In this document: positions 1 to 7,194 of the stretch, piece by piece
Position numbering within the stretch: the stretch's first letter is position 1
How the letters are laid out: every line of letters starts with the position of its first letter
Origin: Coriobacteriia bacterium
Lineage (GTDB): Bacteria > Actinomycetota > Coriobacteriia > Coriobacteriales > UBA8131
Direction: 5' to 3'
NCBI GenBank assembly: GCA_009781535.1
Contig: WQXX01000018.1
Span: forward strand, 1 to 12,564
DNA: 12,564 nt
Translations under genes and position numbers: made by a program
Notes under the pieces: model-generated
What the model was told of the DNA's origin: nothing
The model's input: only the letters and a program-made list of their open reading frames with translations
The model's database searches: none

Positions 1-268
1 CTGCGACAACAAGACCAAGCCCCACGAATTGTATCTGCTTGATGAAGTAGAATGCCGCGTCGCCTTTTTCTCGCAAAGCGATGATGCTCGACGCGCTGTA
101 GACCATCATGAGCCCGAACAGGAGCAAGACCACAACCGTGACGATGAAGATAATACGCGCGTGTAAGACCCTGTTGACGATAGGCGTGCTTGGCGTTTTT
201 ATTTTTGCCGACTTTTTGGCGTGTATGGCCGGCTTTTTGGCGTGTATAGCTGTCATCTCGCCGTTCAT
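1..268 (-). CDS. ftsW: FtsW, lipid II polymerase of the divisome (5' part only)
   Basis: This is the N-terminal 89 codons of a SEDS-family septal peptidoglycan polymerase; the rest lies beyond the left edge. The protein opens with a lysine-rich cytoplasmic tail of about 32 residues. A hydrophobic helix follows (RIIFIVTVVVLLLFGLMM), ending in the typical VYSASS motif, and then the start of a second hydrophobic stretch (QFVGLGLVV). The tail holds a perfect heptad repeat, AIHAKKP then AIHAKKS. The ATG at 268 overlaps the murD stop as ATGA, so translation is probably coupled to murD. FtsW polymerises lipid II at the division site with a partner class B PBP. The murD-ftsW order is the usual one in division and cell-wall clusters. 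RodA is the main alternative, but it would not be expected next to murD. Confidence 0.85.
   Translation of the reverse strand, partial: MNGEMTAIHAKKPAIHAKKSAKIKTPSTPIVNRVLHARIIFIVTVVVLLLFGLMMVYSASSIIALREKGDAAFYFIKQIQFVGLGLVVA
207..247 (-). repeat. 21-bp tandem repeat inside the ftsW N-terminus
   Basis: Two copies with a 21-bp period (207-226 and 228-247) differ at one base over the 20 compared. They encode the repeated heptad AIHAKK(P/S) in the basic cytoplasmic tail of FtsW, before the first membrane helix. The period is a multiple of three, so copy-number change would keep the reading frame. Confidence 0.8.
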
Positions 269-1884
269 GACTGCCCCGCTTTTTGTTTCGCCTCTGCGAA
301 TGCAGCATCTGCGGCTTCTTGCGCGGATGATCCTGCGCTCAAGTTCATAACAAAGGATTTGAAGGTCGTGCCTCGTTGCTCAAAACAGGTGAACTCATCA
401 AAAGAAGCGCAGGCTGGTGAGAGTAGCACGACGTCGCCTGCCGTACTGGAGGCAACAGCCGCAACACAAGCTTCTACAAAACCGCTGACGTGTTTGGTTG
501 CAAAGGCGTCGTTTGTGCAAAACGCCTCATAAAAACGCTGCCCTGCCTCTCCAAAACAGATGACCGTATGGCAGTTGCGTGAGCAGGCAGAAACGAGATC
601 GGAAAGATCGGTGCCCTTGTCGCGCCCGCCGAACATCACGACGATGTTCCTGTCCTTATCGCCAAAGGAGTCGATAGCTTTGATGGCTGCGTCGGTGTTG
701 GTGGCTTTCGAATCATTGTAAAAACGCAAGCCGTTGAATCCGCCACAGGGTTCGCAACGATGCTCGGGTGCAGAAAAGTTCTTCAAGCTGGCTGCGACGA
801 CCTCGCTTTGAATCCCCAAGCGCAGCGCGACGCTTGCCGCCGCCAAGGCATTGATGTGGTTGTGAGAACCACGGATCTTCAGGTCGGTGGTTTTGCAGAG
901 GGTATGCGAGATGCCATCGAGTACCACCGTGAGCATCTGTGAGTCGGGATCGACGTAGGCGACGTTGAGATCGATATCGGCAACGTTCGGGTCGACAGAG
1001 GCGACGTTGGAATCGATATCGGCTGCATTCGGGTCGACAGAGGCGGCGTTTGGCACACCGCAAGAAGCGACCATGCTGCTGGACAAGCCGTCGCTCGTTC
1101 CGATGCCGATGACGTTCTTGCCGGCTGCGCGCGCGGCGCAAAGTGCCGCGCGCGCAGCCTCATTCGTCGCATCAATAACAGCCAAACCTTGCTCGCCAAG
1201 GTTTGCCAGTATCTTGAGTTTGTCTTTCGTGTAGGCTTCATGCGACCCATGCCACGAAACATGGTCGGGCGTTATCCCGAGAAGGACAGCTACTTCGGGG
1301 GTAAAGTTATTCGTAGAGTGCAGTTGGAATGAGGAGAGCTCAGCGACGAAATACTCGTCAGGCGCACGGTTTGTAACCGCCTCGATACATGGGCTGCCGA
1401 TATTGCCGACCTCGCGCGTCGCAAGTCCTGCCTGCCTGAGCAGGAATGCAATCAGCATGGTGGTGGTGGTCTTGCCATTGGTACCCGTAATGCCTATCCA
1501 TTGCTGGGGCGAAAGGCGCCAAGCCAGTTCTGGCTCGCTGATAAGCTCACGTGCACAGCTCTGCGCGCTTTGATACAAAGGAGTATGCGGCGGGATACCG
1601 GGGCTTACGATCGCAAGGTCGTAGGCGCCCTCCACCTCTGCTTCATCATCTTTTATTGCTATGTCAAATGGCAAATTTGGGATTTCAGACTCGCGCTGGC
1701 GAATCAAAGCGGCATCAGCTGCGCTGACGCCATAGACGGTAAGGCTGTTCAGTTGATGTGGGTGTGTAATGAAATAGCCAAAGACAGCCCGGCCAGTAAC
1801 TCCATAGCCGAGCAGACATACGTCTCCACAGAAGTAATCTTCAGAGAAACCGCGGTGCTGTGTTTGTAGTGTGTATGCGGTCAT
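265..1884 (-). CDS. murD: UDP-N-acetylmuramoylalanine--D-glutamate ligase (MurD) with repeat insertion
   Basis: MurD adds D-glutamate to UDP-MurNAc-L-Ala in the cytoplasm, using ATP. All three domains are visible. The N-terminal UDP-binding domain has LLGYGVTGRA near residues 24-33. The ATPase domain has the P-loop GITGTNGKTT at 131-140, then EVGNIGSP and ELSSFQL, and GSHNHINALAA before the C-terminal domain. The C-terminal domain has FYNDSKATN, FGGRDKGTDLSDL and LLSPACASFDEF. The protein is 539 aa, longer than the usual 440-460. Much of the excess is a low-complexity stretch holding five 7-residue repeats, N(A/V)A(S/D/Y)(V/I)D(P/S/L). It sits just before the strand leading to the GSHN motif. 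I chose ATG 1884 over an in-frame TTG at 1899, because a TATAAT box lies within the extra five codons. No ribosome binding site precedes 1884, which fits a leaderless message. The stop overlaps ftsW. Confidence 0.95.
   Translation of the reverse strand: MTAYTLQTQHRGFSEDYFCGDVCLLGYGVTGRAVFGYFITHPHQLNSLTVYGVSAADAALIRQRESEIPNLPFDIAIKDDEAEVEGAYDLAIVSPGIPPHTPLYQSAQSCARELISEPELAWRLSPQQWIGITGTNGKTTTTMLIAFLLRQAGLATREVGNIGSPCIEAVTNRAPDEYFVAELSSFQLHSTNNFTPEVAVLLGITPDHVSWHGSHEAYTKDKLKILANLGEQGLAVIDATNEAARAALCAARAAGKNVIGIGTSDGLSSSMVASCGVPNAASVDPNAADIDSNVASVDPNVADIDLNVAYVDPDSQMLTVVLDGISHTLCKTTDLKIRGSHNHINALAAASVALRLGIQSEVVAASLKNFSAPEHRCEPCGGFNGLRFYNDSKATNTDAAIKAIDSFGDKDRNIVVMFGGRDKGTDLSDLVSACSRNCHTVICFGEAGQRFYEAFCTNDAFATKHVSGFVEACVAAVASSTAGDVVLLSPACASFDEFTCFEQRGTTFKSFVMNLSAGSSAQEAADAAFAEAKQKAGQS
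946..1050 (-). repeat. Five 21-bp tandem units within murD
   Basis: There are five consecutive 21-bp units: 946-966, 967-987, 988-1008, 1009-1029 and 1030-1050. Alternating units resemble each other most: the third and fifth are nearly identical, and the second and fourth share the GATATCGAT core. This suggests a 42-bp higher-order unit. They encode (on the minus strand, in order) NAASVDP, NAADIDS, NVASVDP, NVADIDL and NVAYVDP. This is a coding minisatellite, not a CRISPR array, because there are no spacers. Confidence 0.9.
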
Positions 1885-1896
1885 ACGCGAATTATA
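1885..1896 (-). promoter_or_regulatory. -10 box for a leaderless murD transcript
   Basis: Read on the minus strand, a perfect TATAAT (1896-1891) is followed by six bases and then the murD ATG at 1884. Transcription would therefore start at or next to the A of the start codon. No convincing -35 hexamer is seen 16-18 bp upstream, and no Shine-Dalgarno sequence is present. Leaderless genes with a -10 box six or seven bases before the start are well known in actinobacteria. That this promoter is used is inference. Confidence 0.6.
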
Positions 1897-2016
1897 CAAT
1901 AAGAATTGACTACGTATGTGAGGAGTTCGTGCTAAAACGACCGAAAATCATGCACCGCAACTCAAAAAATCACTGCACAAGGAACAAACAAGGGGCTTGC
2001 TACATCCTTTTCAGCC
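1897..2016. other. Intergenic region between dgt and murD
   Basis: This spacer lies between the dgt stop and the murD promoter. It is relatively rich in A and T and has a run of six T on the minus strand, but no strong hairpin precedes that run. A factor-independent terminator for the upstream unit is therefore not evident, and read-through into murD-ftsW is possible. I see no small ORF or RNA gene in it. Confidence 0.5.
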
Positions 2017-3048
2017 CTACCGGATACTCCAGTTGGTCGGGACAAAGAGGCTTTTGTAGGTCTCGGTGGCATATCGATCGGTCATGTTCGCAACAAAGTC
2101 GCACACAGCAATCTCCGGACTGCCCTGCGCAGTCGCGTGATACTCGGCAGGTACTTCTTCAAGATGCGTGATAAAGTAGTCGAACAGGGAGCAGACCAGA
2201 TTGAATACCTTGGGCTCTTCGGTGCGGAAGTCCAAGCGCTTGTAGACGTTGTCGTATAAAAAGCTCCTGAGTTCCATCATTGAGTCCCAGACACGTTTGC
2301 TCATGGAGATGTCGCCCGTGCCATCGGAGGCTTGTATCATATCCTCCACCAGACAGGTGATACGCTCCGAATGGCAGCCCCCGAGCACCACATGGGTCGA
2401 AAGCGGCAGGTCCTGCTCGACGATCACACCGGCTCGTATGGCATCGTCGATGTCGTGGTTAACGTAGGCGATACGGTCGGCGGTTGCAACGATACGCCCC
2501 TCAAGCGTGCGAGCGCGTTTTTTGCCCGTATGATGCAGGATGCCATCGCGCACCTCGTTGGTAAGATTAAGCCCTCTGCCATCGCGCTCAAGCACGTCAA
2601 CGACACGCAGCGATTGGACATTGTGCTTGAACAGCGCAGAGTTTACCGTTGGGTCAAGCCCACGGAAAAGCGCAAGCGAGTGCGATAGGGCGTCTTCTCC
2701 GGTATGCCCAAAGGGAGTATGCCCCAAGTCATGCCCATAGGCGATGGCCTCAGTGAGATCCTCGTTAAGGCCAAGCGCACGGGCGATGGAGCGCGAGATC
2801 TGCGCGACCTCAAGTGTATGGGTGAGCCTTGTGCGGTAATGGTCGCCTTGGGGCGCTACGAACACCTGCGTCTTGTGCATGAGACGTCTGAAGGACTTTG
2901 TATGCACGATACGGTCGCGGTCGCGCTGGAATGCCGTGCGGAACGGGTCGGGTTCGGTAGCGCCAAGCCGCGTGGCGGCGTCCGCAAACGCCGCATATGC
3001 ACTCAGATACTCATGCTCGAGGCGCTCACGCTGTTCGCGAGTGATCAT
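2017..3048 (-). CDS. dgt: Deoxyguanosinetriphosphate triphosphohydrolase-like HD-domain protein
   Basis: This enzyme family removes triphosphate from dNTPs, giving the nucleoside plus PPPi, and helps control nucleotide pools. It needs metal bound by an HD domain. The 343-aa protein shows DRDRIVHTKSFRRLMHKTQV (residues 43-62), the first HD histidine in RTRLTHTLEV (H77), the core YGHDLGHTPFGH (H106, D107), and ADRIAYVNHDIDDA (190-203) carrying the last metal-binding Asp. It is shorter than E. coli Dgt (about 500 aa) and closer to the compact dGTPase-like proteins of Gram-positives. The ATG immediately follows the TAG of the response-regulator gene, with no good ribosome binding site. A small hairpin precedes it, so coupled re-initiation is likely. 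In many bacteria dgt lies near dnaG and rpoD, whereas here murD follows. The true substrate preference cannot be read from sequence. Confidence 0.9.
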   Translation of the reverse strand: MITREQRERLEHEYLSAYAAFADAATRLGATEPDPFRTAFQRDRDRIVHTKSFRRLMHKTQVFVAPQGDHYRTRLTHTLEVAQISRSIARALGLNEDLTEAIAYGHDLGHTPFGHTGEDALSHSLALFRGLDPTVNSALFKHNVQSLRVVDVLERDGRGLNLTNEVRDGILHHTGKKRARTLEGRIVATADRIAYVNHDIDDAIRAGVIVEQDLPLSTHVVLGGCHSERITCLVEDMIQASDGTGDISMSKRVWDSMMELRSFLYDNVYKRLDFRTEEPKVFNLVCSLFDYFITHLEEVPAEYHATAQGSPEIAVCDFVANMTDRYATETYKSLFVPTNWSIR

Positions 3049-3762
3049 CTAAAGCCCGATGGCTTTCTTAAGCGCAGCCACCCGACGACGCGATACCGGT
3101 ATCTGCTCGGTCTCATGCGTCAGCGAGAGCAGCAAGGTGCCACCACTGACCGGAGTAACCTCCTCGATACATGAGAGGTTCACGAGATAGCGGCGATGGA
3201 CACGGAAGAAGCCATGCGGCTCGAGTTTTGCCTCAAGCTGGGCGAGCGAAACGGTCGAGAGGTAGCGATCCTGTTCGGTGTGCAAGTATGAATAATCATC
3301 ACGCGCCATGATGAATCGAATCGTGTTGACAGCGATGAGCATCTTCTTCCCGCTTTTCTCAACAGGAATCCGCTCCGTCTGCCCGCTTTTTGCGTGCGCG
3401 GCAGTATAGTGCTTGACCTTGACGAGCGCTTTATTGAGACGATCGGTCTCGACAGGTTTGACAAGATAGTCGACCGCATTGACGTCAAATGCCTTGGTCG
3501 CATGCTCGCTGTACGCCGTGACAAAGACCACGGCTGGCGGGAACTTAAGACGCCCCAGCGCCTCTGCAAGTTGCAGACCATTGGCGCCGGGCATCTGGAT
3601 ATCCAGAAACATGACGTCGGCGCCTTTTTCCTTCAAGCTTTCGATTGCCTCACGGACATTCGCTGCTTCGGCAACTACCTCGACTTGTCCTGTCTCATCG
3701 AGCAGGAAGCGCAATTCAGAACGCGCAGGAGCTTCATCATCAACGATTATCGCTCGTATCAT
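3049..3762 (-). CDS. LytTR-family response regulator
   Basis: This is a cytoplasmic transcription factor with a receiver domain (about residues 1-118) and a LytTR DNA-binding domain (about 140-237). Numbered from ATG 3762, the acidic pocket is in IIVDDE, the phosphorylated Asp is D54 in FLDIQMPG, and the switch residues are T82 and K102 (VKP). LytTR features include FIMARDDYSYLHT and FFRVHRRYLVNL, as in LytR/AlgR/BtsR proteins. A TTG at 3768 is also in frame. I prefer ATG 3762 because AAGGA lies nine bases before it, against only three before the TTG. The first 23 bp overlap the kinase gene, which indicates translational coupling to its partner. The stop codon abuts the dgt start. Target promoters are not known from sequence. 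Confidence 0.92.
   Translation of the reverse strand: MIRAIIVDDEAPARSELRFLLDETGQVEVVAEAANVREAIESLKEKGADVMFLDIQMPGANGLQLAEALGRLKFPPAVVFVTAYSEHATKAFDVNAVDYLVKPVETDRLNKALVKVKHYTAAHAKSGQTERIPVEKSGKKMLIAVNTIRFIMARDDYSYLHTEQDRYLSTVSLAQLEAKLEPHGFFRVHRRYLVNLSCIEEVTPVSGGTLLLSLTHETEQIPVSRRRVAALKKAIGL
3051..3066 (-). promoter_or_regulatory. Small hairpin ending two bases before the dgt start
   Basis: A perfect 6-bp stem (AAAGCC / GGCTTT) with the loop ATCG is formed on the minus strand by the last codons of the LytTR gene. It ends two bases before the dgt ATG. There is no U-tract, so it is not a typical terminator. It could sequester or position the dgt start. Function is inferred. Confidence 0.4.
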
Positions 3763-5044
3763 CTTCAACCATCCTTAATTGATCATATAACCCTAGGGTT
3801 AACGTTACTGATGTTCCCTCTCCCAGTTGCGATTGTACCGTAAGCCCCGCCTGTCTGCCGAAGAAACCGCGCAACCGCTCGTTAACATTTCGTAAAGCTA
3901 TGCCTGCATGCTCCTGGTCAGGGTCCAACATTCGGGCTTGTGCGGTCTCGGTCATACCAGCCCCATCGTCTTTTACCGTGATCTTAACGACGCCGTCTTC
4001 CACTTTTCCACACATGGAGATATGAAGCGGCTGGTCGCTGCGCAAGCCGTGACCGACCGCGTTTTCCACCAGCGGCTGGAGGACAAACGCCGGTACCAGG
4101 ATCCTTTCGAGGCCTGATGCGAAATCATGACTGATCGAGATGCGCTCCGCTCCAAAACGTGCAACCTCAAAGCCAAAATACCGCAAAGTCTGGAGATACT
4201 CCTGTTCGAGGCTGATGAGGTCGATTGAGCCTTCCAGCGTCAGCCGATAAAAAACTGCGAACTCCCTGAGCAGGACGCGCGCTTGCTGAGGATCTGTGCG
4301 CGTGAGAGAAGCGATGGTGTTGATGGTGTTGAAAAGGAAATGCGGGTTCACCTGAGCCTGAAGCGCCTTGAGGCGCATCTGGGTAGCCAAGCCGCGTTGG
4401 TGTTCAAGGTCAGAAAGCTGGAGTTGCATCTCAAGCAACGCGCCGAGCCCCTGTGCCATAGCCTTTTGTGTCTCATCGATCTTTTTGGGCGAACGATAGT
4501 AGAACTTGAGCACACCTGCCGGCGCTTCATGGACCGTCAGCGGAACGACGATGGCAGCCTGCAGGTTGGTGCTTGCCCGCGGAAAACCGATCTCTTCCTG
4601 CGAGGTGATGACGCGGGTTTGCCCATCAGCTAAAACCGCAAGCGTTGCCTTGGTCAAAACCGGAGAGCCGATTGGGTGGTCTTCCTTCTCTGCGCCGGCA
4701 TATCCCATGATGAACTCATTGCTGGTGATAGCCACAGCATTGGCAAGCGTGGCGGGTAAGAGCAGTTTACAGACCGCCTGGGCAGATTCAATCGACAAGC
4801 CTTGGCGCATGAAGGGCAGGGTCTGTGCCGCAAGACGCAGGGTACGTTCGCTTTGCCGTGCACGAAGCCTGTCGGGATCGACAAAAAAGCGAAACGAGAA
4901 GATGATCAGGGCCAGTGTCGCAATCAGACAAAGCACGATGAGGAAAGGCTGTCTGTCGGTAATGATCACAGAAATCGAAATAACCACAAGCAGCACAATG
5001 ATGCCGATAAAAAGAATTTGGATAGATGAAGGTCGCAGCCGCAT
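3740..5044 (-). CDS. LytS/BtsS-like sensor histidine kinase with GAF-like domain
   Basis: This is a membrane histidine kinase of the His_kinase (PF06580) type that pairs with LytTR regulators. From ATG 5044 it has 434 aa. Two membrane helices lie at about 9-27 and 34-51 with only a short loop between them. A GAF-like region follows (about 75-185, ending VPLTVHEAPAGVLKFYY). The phosphoacceptor motif QAQVNPHFLFNTIN has H235. ATPase boxes are LQPLVENAVGHGL (N-box, 322-334), KDDGAGM (358-364) and GIALRNVNERL (381-391). An in-frame ATG at 5104 would add 20 residues, but 5044 has AAAGGA seven bases upstream, so I prefer it. Unlike LytS it lacks a five- or six-helix sensor, so the signal is more likely bound by the cytoplasmic GAF-like region. 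It overlaps the regulator gene by 23 bp and lies 71 bp after a TauE-type transporter. Confidence 0.9.
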   Translation of the reverse strand: MRLRPSSIQILFIGIIVLLVVISISVIITDRQPFLIVLCLIATLALIIFSFRFFVDPDRLRARQSERTLRLAAQTLPFMRQGLSIESAQAVCKLLLPATLANAVAITSNEFIMGYAGAEKEDHPIGSPVLTKATLAVLADGQTRVITSQEEIGFPRASTNLQAAIVVPLTVHEAPAGVLKFYYRSPKKIDETQKAMAQGLGALLEMQLQLSDLEHQRGLATQMRLKALQAQVNPHFLFNTINTIASLTRTDPQQARVLLREFAVFYRLTLEGSIDLISLEQEYLQTLRYFGFEVARFGAERISISHDFASGLERILVPAFVLQPLVENAVGHGLRSDQPLHISMCGKVEDGVVKITVKDDGAGMTETAQARMLDPDQEHAGIALRNVNERLRGFFGRQAGLTVQSQLGEGTSVTLTLGLYDQLRMVEDDTSDNR

Positions 5045-5115
5045 TTCGGGTTCCTTTATGTACGTATACCAGCGTTTACCATGTTGGAATCTGTAGCATA
5101 CCATGCACCTGCTAA

Positions 5116-5964
5116 CTAGGAAACAAGGTTCTTGACAAGCAAAAGCCCGCCGGTGATGAGTAATAGGATACCAAAAGCGGCACGCATTGGACGATCAGGA
5201 AGTTTAGCGACGAGCCACGCCCCAAGCTGTGCGCCTGGTATGGTCCCGACAATAAGGGCGACGCCATAAAACCATTCGATCTGTCCGAGCAATGCATGCG
5301 TGATAATCCCAGGGATGGCGATGATGCTGACCGCCACGAGCGAGGTGCCTGCCGCTTCTTTCATCGTAAATCCCAGGTAGGCAACGCAGAAGGGCACAAC
5401 GATAAAACCGCCTCCAATGCCGATAAGCCCTGCCATAAGACCGGCTATGCAACCAAGCCCGAGAACAAGCGGAATATTCATGTGGGACTCATCCCGCATT
5501 TTTGGCTGTCTGCTTTCGGAGTTATCCGACTGTTCTTCTAATGCTTCCGTTTGCTTCTTATCAGGTACCTCGGCGGCAACAGGTTTCCTGCTTGCGTTCA
5601 GCAACATCGTAACAGAGCTGTAGATAAGGACCATAACGGTAAGTATTACCAGGAACAACTCCGGCAACTTCTCCGAAAGCAGGGCCCCCACCACAGAAAA
5701 GACCGCTCCTGCCACGCCTGTTGTCAGCCCTACTTTGAGATGGACGGTCTTTTGGCGTATATGCTTATAAGCGCCTGAAAGCGCTGTAGGCAAAATGGTG
5801 AACAGCGAAGTCGAGGTTGCAGATATCATCGGCAAGCCGAAGGCAAGATTGAGCAATGGCACGATTATCGTGCCTCCTCCAATGCCGAACATGCCTGAAA
5901 GCGCCCCTATCACCAAGCCACAGAGTACAACGATACAAGCGACAAATGGATCAAAAGGCAGCAT
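5116..5964 (-). CDS. TauE/SafE-family membrane transporter
   Basis: This 282-aa integral membrane protein has the two-fold internal repeat of the TauE/SafE (PF01925) family: GMFGIGGGTIIVP at 24-36 and GLIGIGGGFIVVP at 179-191. Each opens a bundle of about four hydrophobic helices. The halves are joined by a long charged, probably cytoplasmic, linker (about 124-162) rich in Glu, Lys and Ser. Family members export or import sulfite, sulfoacetate, taurine-derived anions or other organic anions, so the substrate is not assignable here. ATG 5964 is the first start in frame, since a TAG lies two codons upstream. AAGGA lies 12 bases away, close to the end of the glycosyltransferase gene, 18 bp from its stop. 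It is probably co-transcribed with the glycosyltransferase and the LytS/LytTR genes. Confidence 0.88.
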   Translation of the reverse strand: MLPFDPFVACIVVLCGLVIGALSGMFGIGGGTIIVPLLNLAFGLPMISATSTSLFTILPTALSGAYKHIRQKTVHLKVGLTTGVAGAVFSVVGALLSEKLPELFLVILTVMVLIYSSVTMLLNASRKPVAAEVPDKKQTEALEEQSDNSESRQPKMRDESHMNIPLVLGLGCIAGLMAGLIGIGGGFIVVPFCVAYLGFTMKEAAGTSLVAVSIIAIPGIITHALLGQIEWFYGVALIVGTIPGAQLGAWLVAKLPDRPMRAAFGILLLITGGLLLVKNLVS

Positions 5965-5982
5965 TGGCTACAACTGTCCTTA

Positions 5983-7194
5983 TTAGTCTGCCGAAGTCGT
6001 AAGAGGCGCGCCCGTCAGGATAGAGCAGGTCAATGGGTCGGATTCAAGCGCGGATACGAGATGCGGCCACCCGATCTGGAATTCATAGTATCTCATGCAG
6101 TACATCTCTGCGTAGATCTTGGCCTCGCGCCGGGCCGTCATCGCCGCGCGGAAATACCCTTTCCGGTCGCGCGGGCGCCCGATGGAGCGCAAAAGCGCCG
6201 TCAGAAAGACGCGCATGGTTATCGAATGCTCTAAAAATGGCCCCGGATAGGGATCAAGCGTATGCGGTTGGATGGGAAGCAAATCGACCTGGGATTTTGC
6301 GAACTCAAGCTTGCGATGCTCGTATATCCACCGATAGATGTCCTGTCTGAAGCGTTGTGCTTCGGTGCGGTTAACAGGGGGCAGGTGCCTGATCGACCAC
6401 TGGTTATCAAACCACACATCCCCACCGTACATACGCGCATTTAAAAGGTAGTCGAGGTCTTCTCCGCGTGATATCCACGGATCGAATGCGACCCGGCGAT
6501 ATGCCTCGCGATGTATGGCGCACAGGCCTCCATACAGGCTGTTCGAGCGAGAAAGTCGAGTTCCGTTCATGGTCTTGGTGATCCATTCGTTAAACAGCTC
6601 CGACTGTTGCCAGAAACGGTCGTACCAGCGGCCTTTCTTCGTTGACTTCCAGGCGCCTTTATTGTCGATGAAAAACCCTGTCTTGATCAGGATGGGAACC
6701 CCCTTTGGAGTGAGTTTCCCTAGACCGTAGAGAGCATTCTCGACAAAGAAATCATCCTCGATAACCTCATCATCATCGATGAAGATACATTCCGAATAAC
6801 CACCTGCCGCAGCAACAATCAGACCAAGATTTCGTGTAGCCCCATACCCGGTAAGCGAAACGCCATCCCTCAGGTTACCAAAGCCTAAAACCTCGGCTCG
6901 CAGGTATAACTGTCCAAGTTTCTCGTCATCGACAACCGTAACTGCCAAGGTCTCAGAAAAGGCTTCGGCGATCTCATGCACCTTTGCCGCAGCCTCACGT
7001 TCATAACCTTCCTCCGCGACAACTAAAACAACAATAGGGAGATCGACCCCGCTGTCACGAAGTGACATAAGGCATCGAGGAAGTTCCCCTTGATGGTTTA
7101 CAGGAGTAACGTGGTCATACGTGGCGACGACGTTATAGCTTGGACGTCTGCGTGTGCCTCCTATGTAGGTGGGTATGATGATAACAGGATTCAA
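5983..7194 (-). CDS. Glycosyltransferase, GT2-like (GT-A fold)
   Basis: This 403-aa protein is predicted to be cytoplasmic, with no signal peptide or clear membrane helix. It opens with a Rossmann-type strand (VIIIPTYIGG). The nucleotide-sugar and metal site is IFIDDDEV (D140-D142). A downstream acceptor and catalytic motif, SRGEDLDYLLNARMYG (242-257), has the acidic ED, and WSIRHLPP (266-273) has a possible metal-binding His. This layout matches inverting GT-A family 2 enzymes. Donor and acceptor are unknown. The start is TTG 7194, supported by an exact AAGGAG five bases upstream. It heads the unit with the transporter 18 bp downstream. A cell-surface glycan role is plausible but inferred. 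Confidence 0.8.
   Translation of the reverse strand: MNPVIIIPTYIGGTRRRPSYNVVATYDHVTPVNHQGELPRCLMSLRDSGVDLPIVVLVVAEEGYEREAAAKVHEIAEAFSETLAVTVVDDEKLGQLYLRAEVLGFGNLRDGVSLTGYGATRNLGLIVAAAGGYSECIFIDDDEVIEDDFFVENALYGLGKLTPKGVPILIKTGFFIDNKGAWKSTKKGRWYDRFWQQSELFNEWITKTMNGTRLSRSNSLYGGLCAIHREAYRRVAFDPWISRGEDLDYLLNARMYGGDVWFDNQWSIRHLPPVNRTEAQRFRQDIYRWIYEHRKLEFAKSQVDLLPIQPHTLDPYPGPFLEHSITMRVFLTALLRSIGRPRDRKGYFRAAMTARREAKIYAEMYCMRYYEFQIGWPHLVSALESDPLTCSILTGAPLTTSAD

Noticed and set aside
108..350. 80-codon plus-strand ORF with a hydrophobic stretch
   Set aside because: It is antisense to the ftsW 5' end and the murD 3' end. The hydrophobic run merely mirrors the first FtsW helix.
946..1050. Possible CRISPR-like direct repeats
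   Set aside because: The units are contiguous, 21 bp, without spacers, and lie in frame within murD.
1885..1899. TTG at 1899 as the murD start
   Set aside because: It would place a perfect TATAAT in the first codons, and it lacks a ribosome binding site. ATG 1884 fits better.
2017..3048. Anti-phage dGTPase defence gene
   Set aside because: No other defence, mobile or prophage genes are nearby. The housekeeping or regulated dNTPase reading is simpler.
4506..5096. 196-codon plus-strand ORF
   Set aside because: It is a shadow of the LytS-like kinase gene on the minus strand, with no family features.
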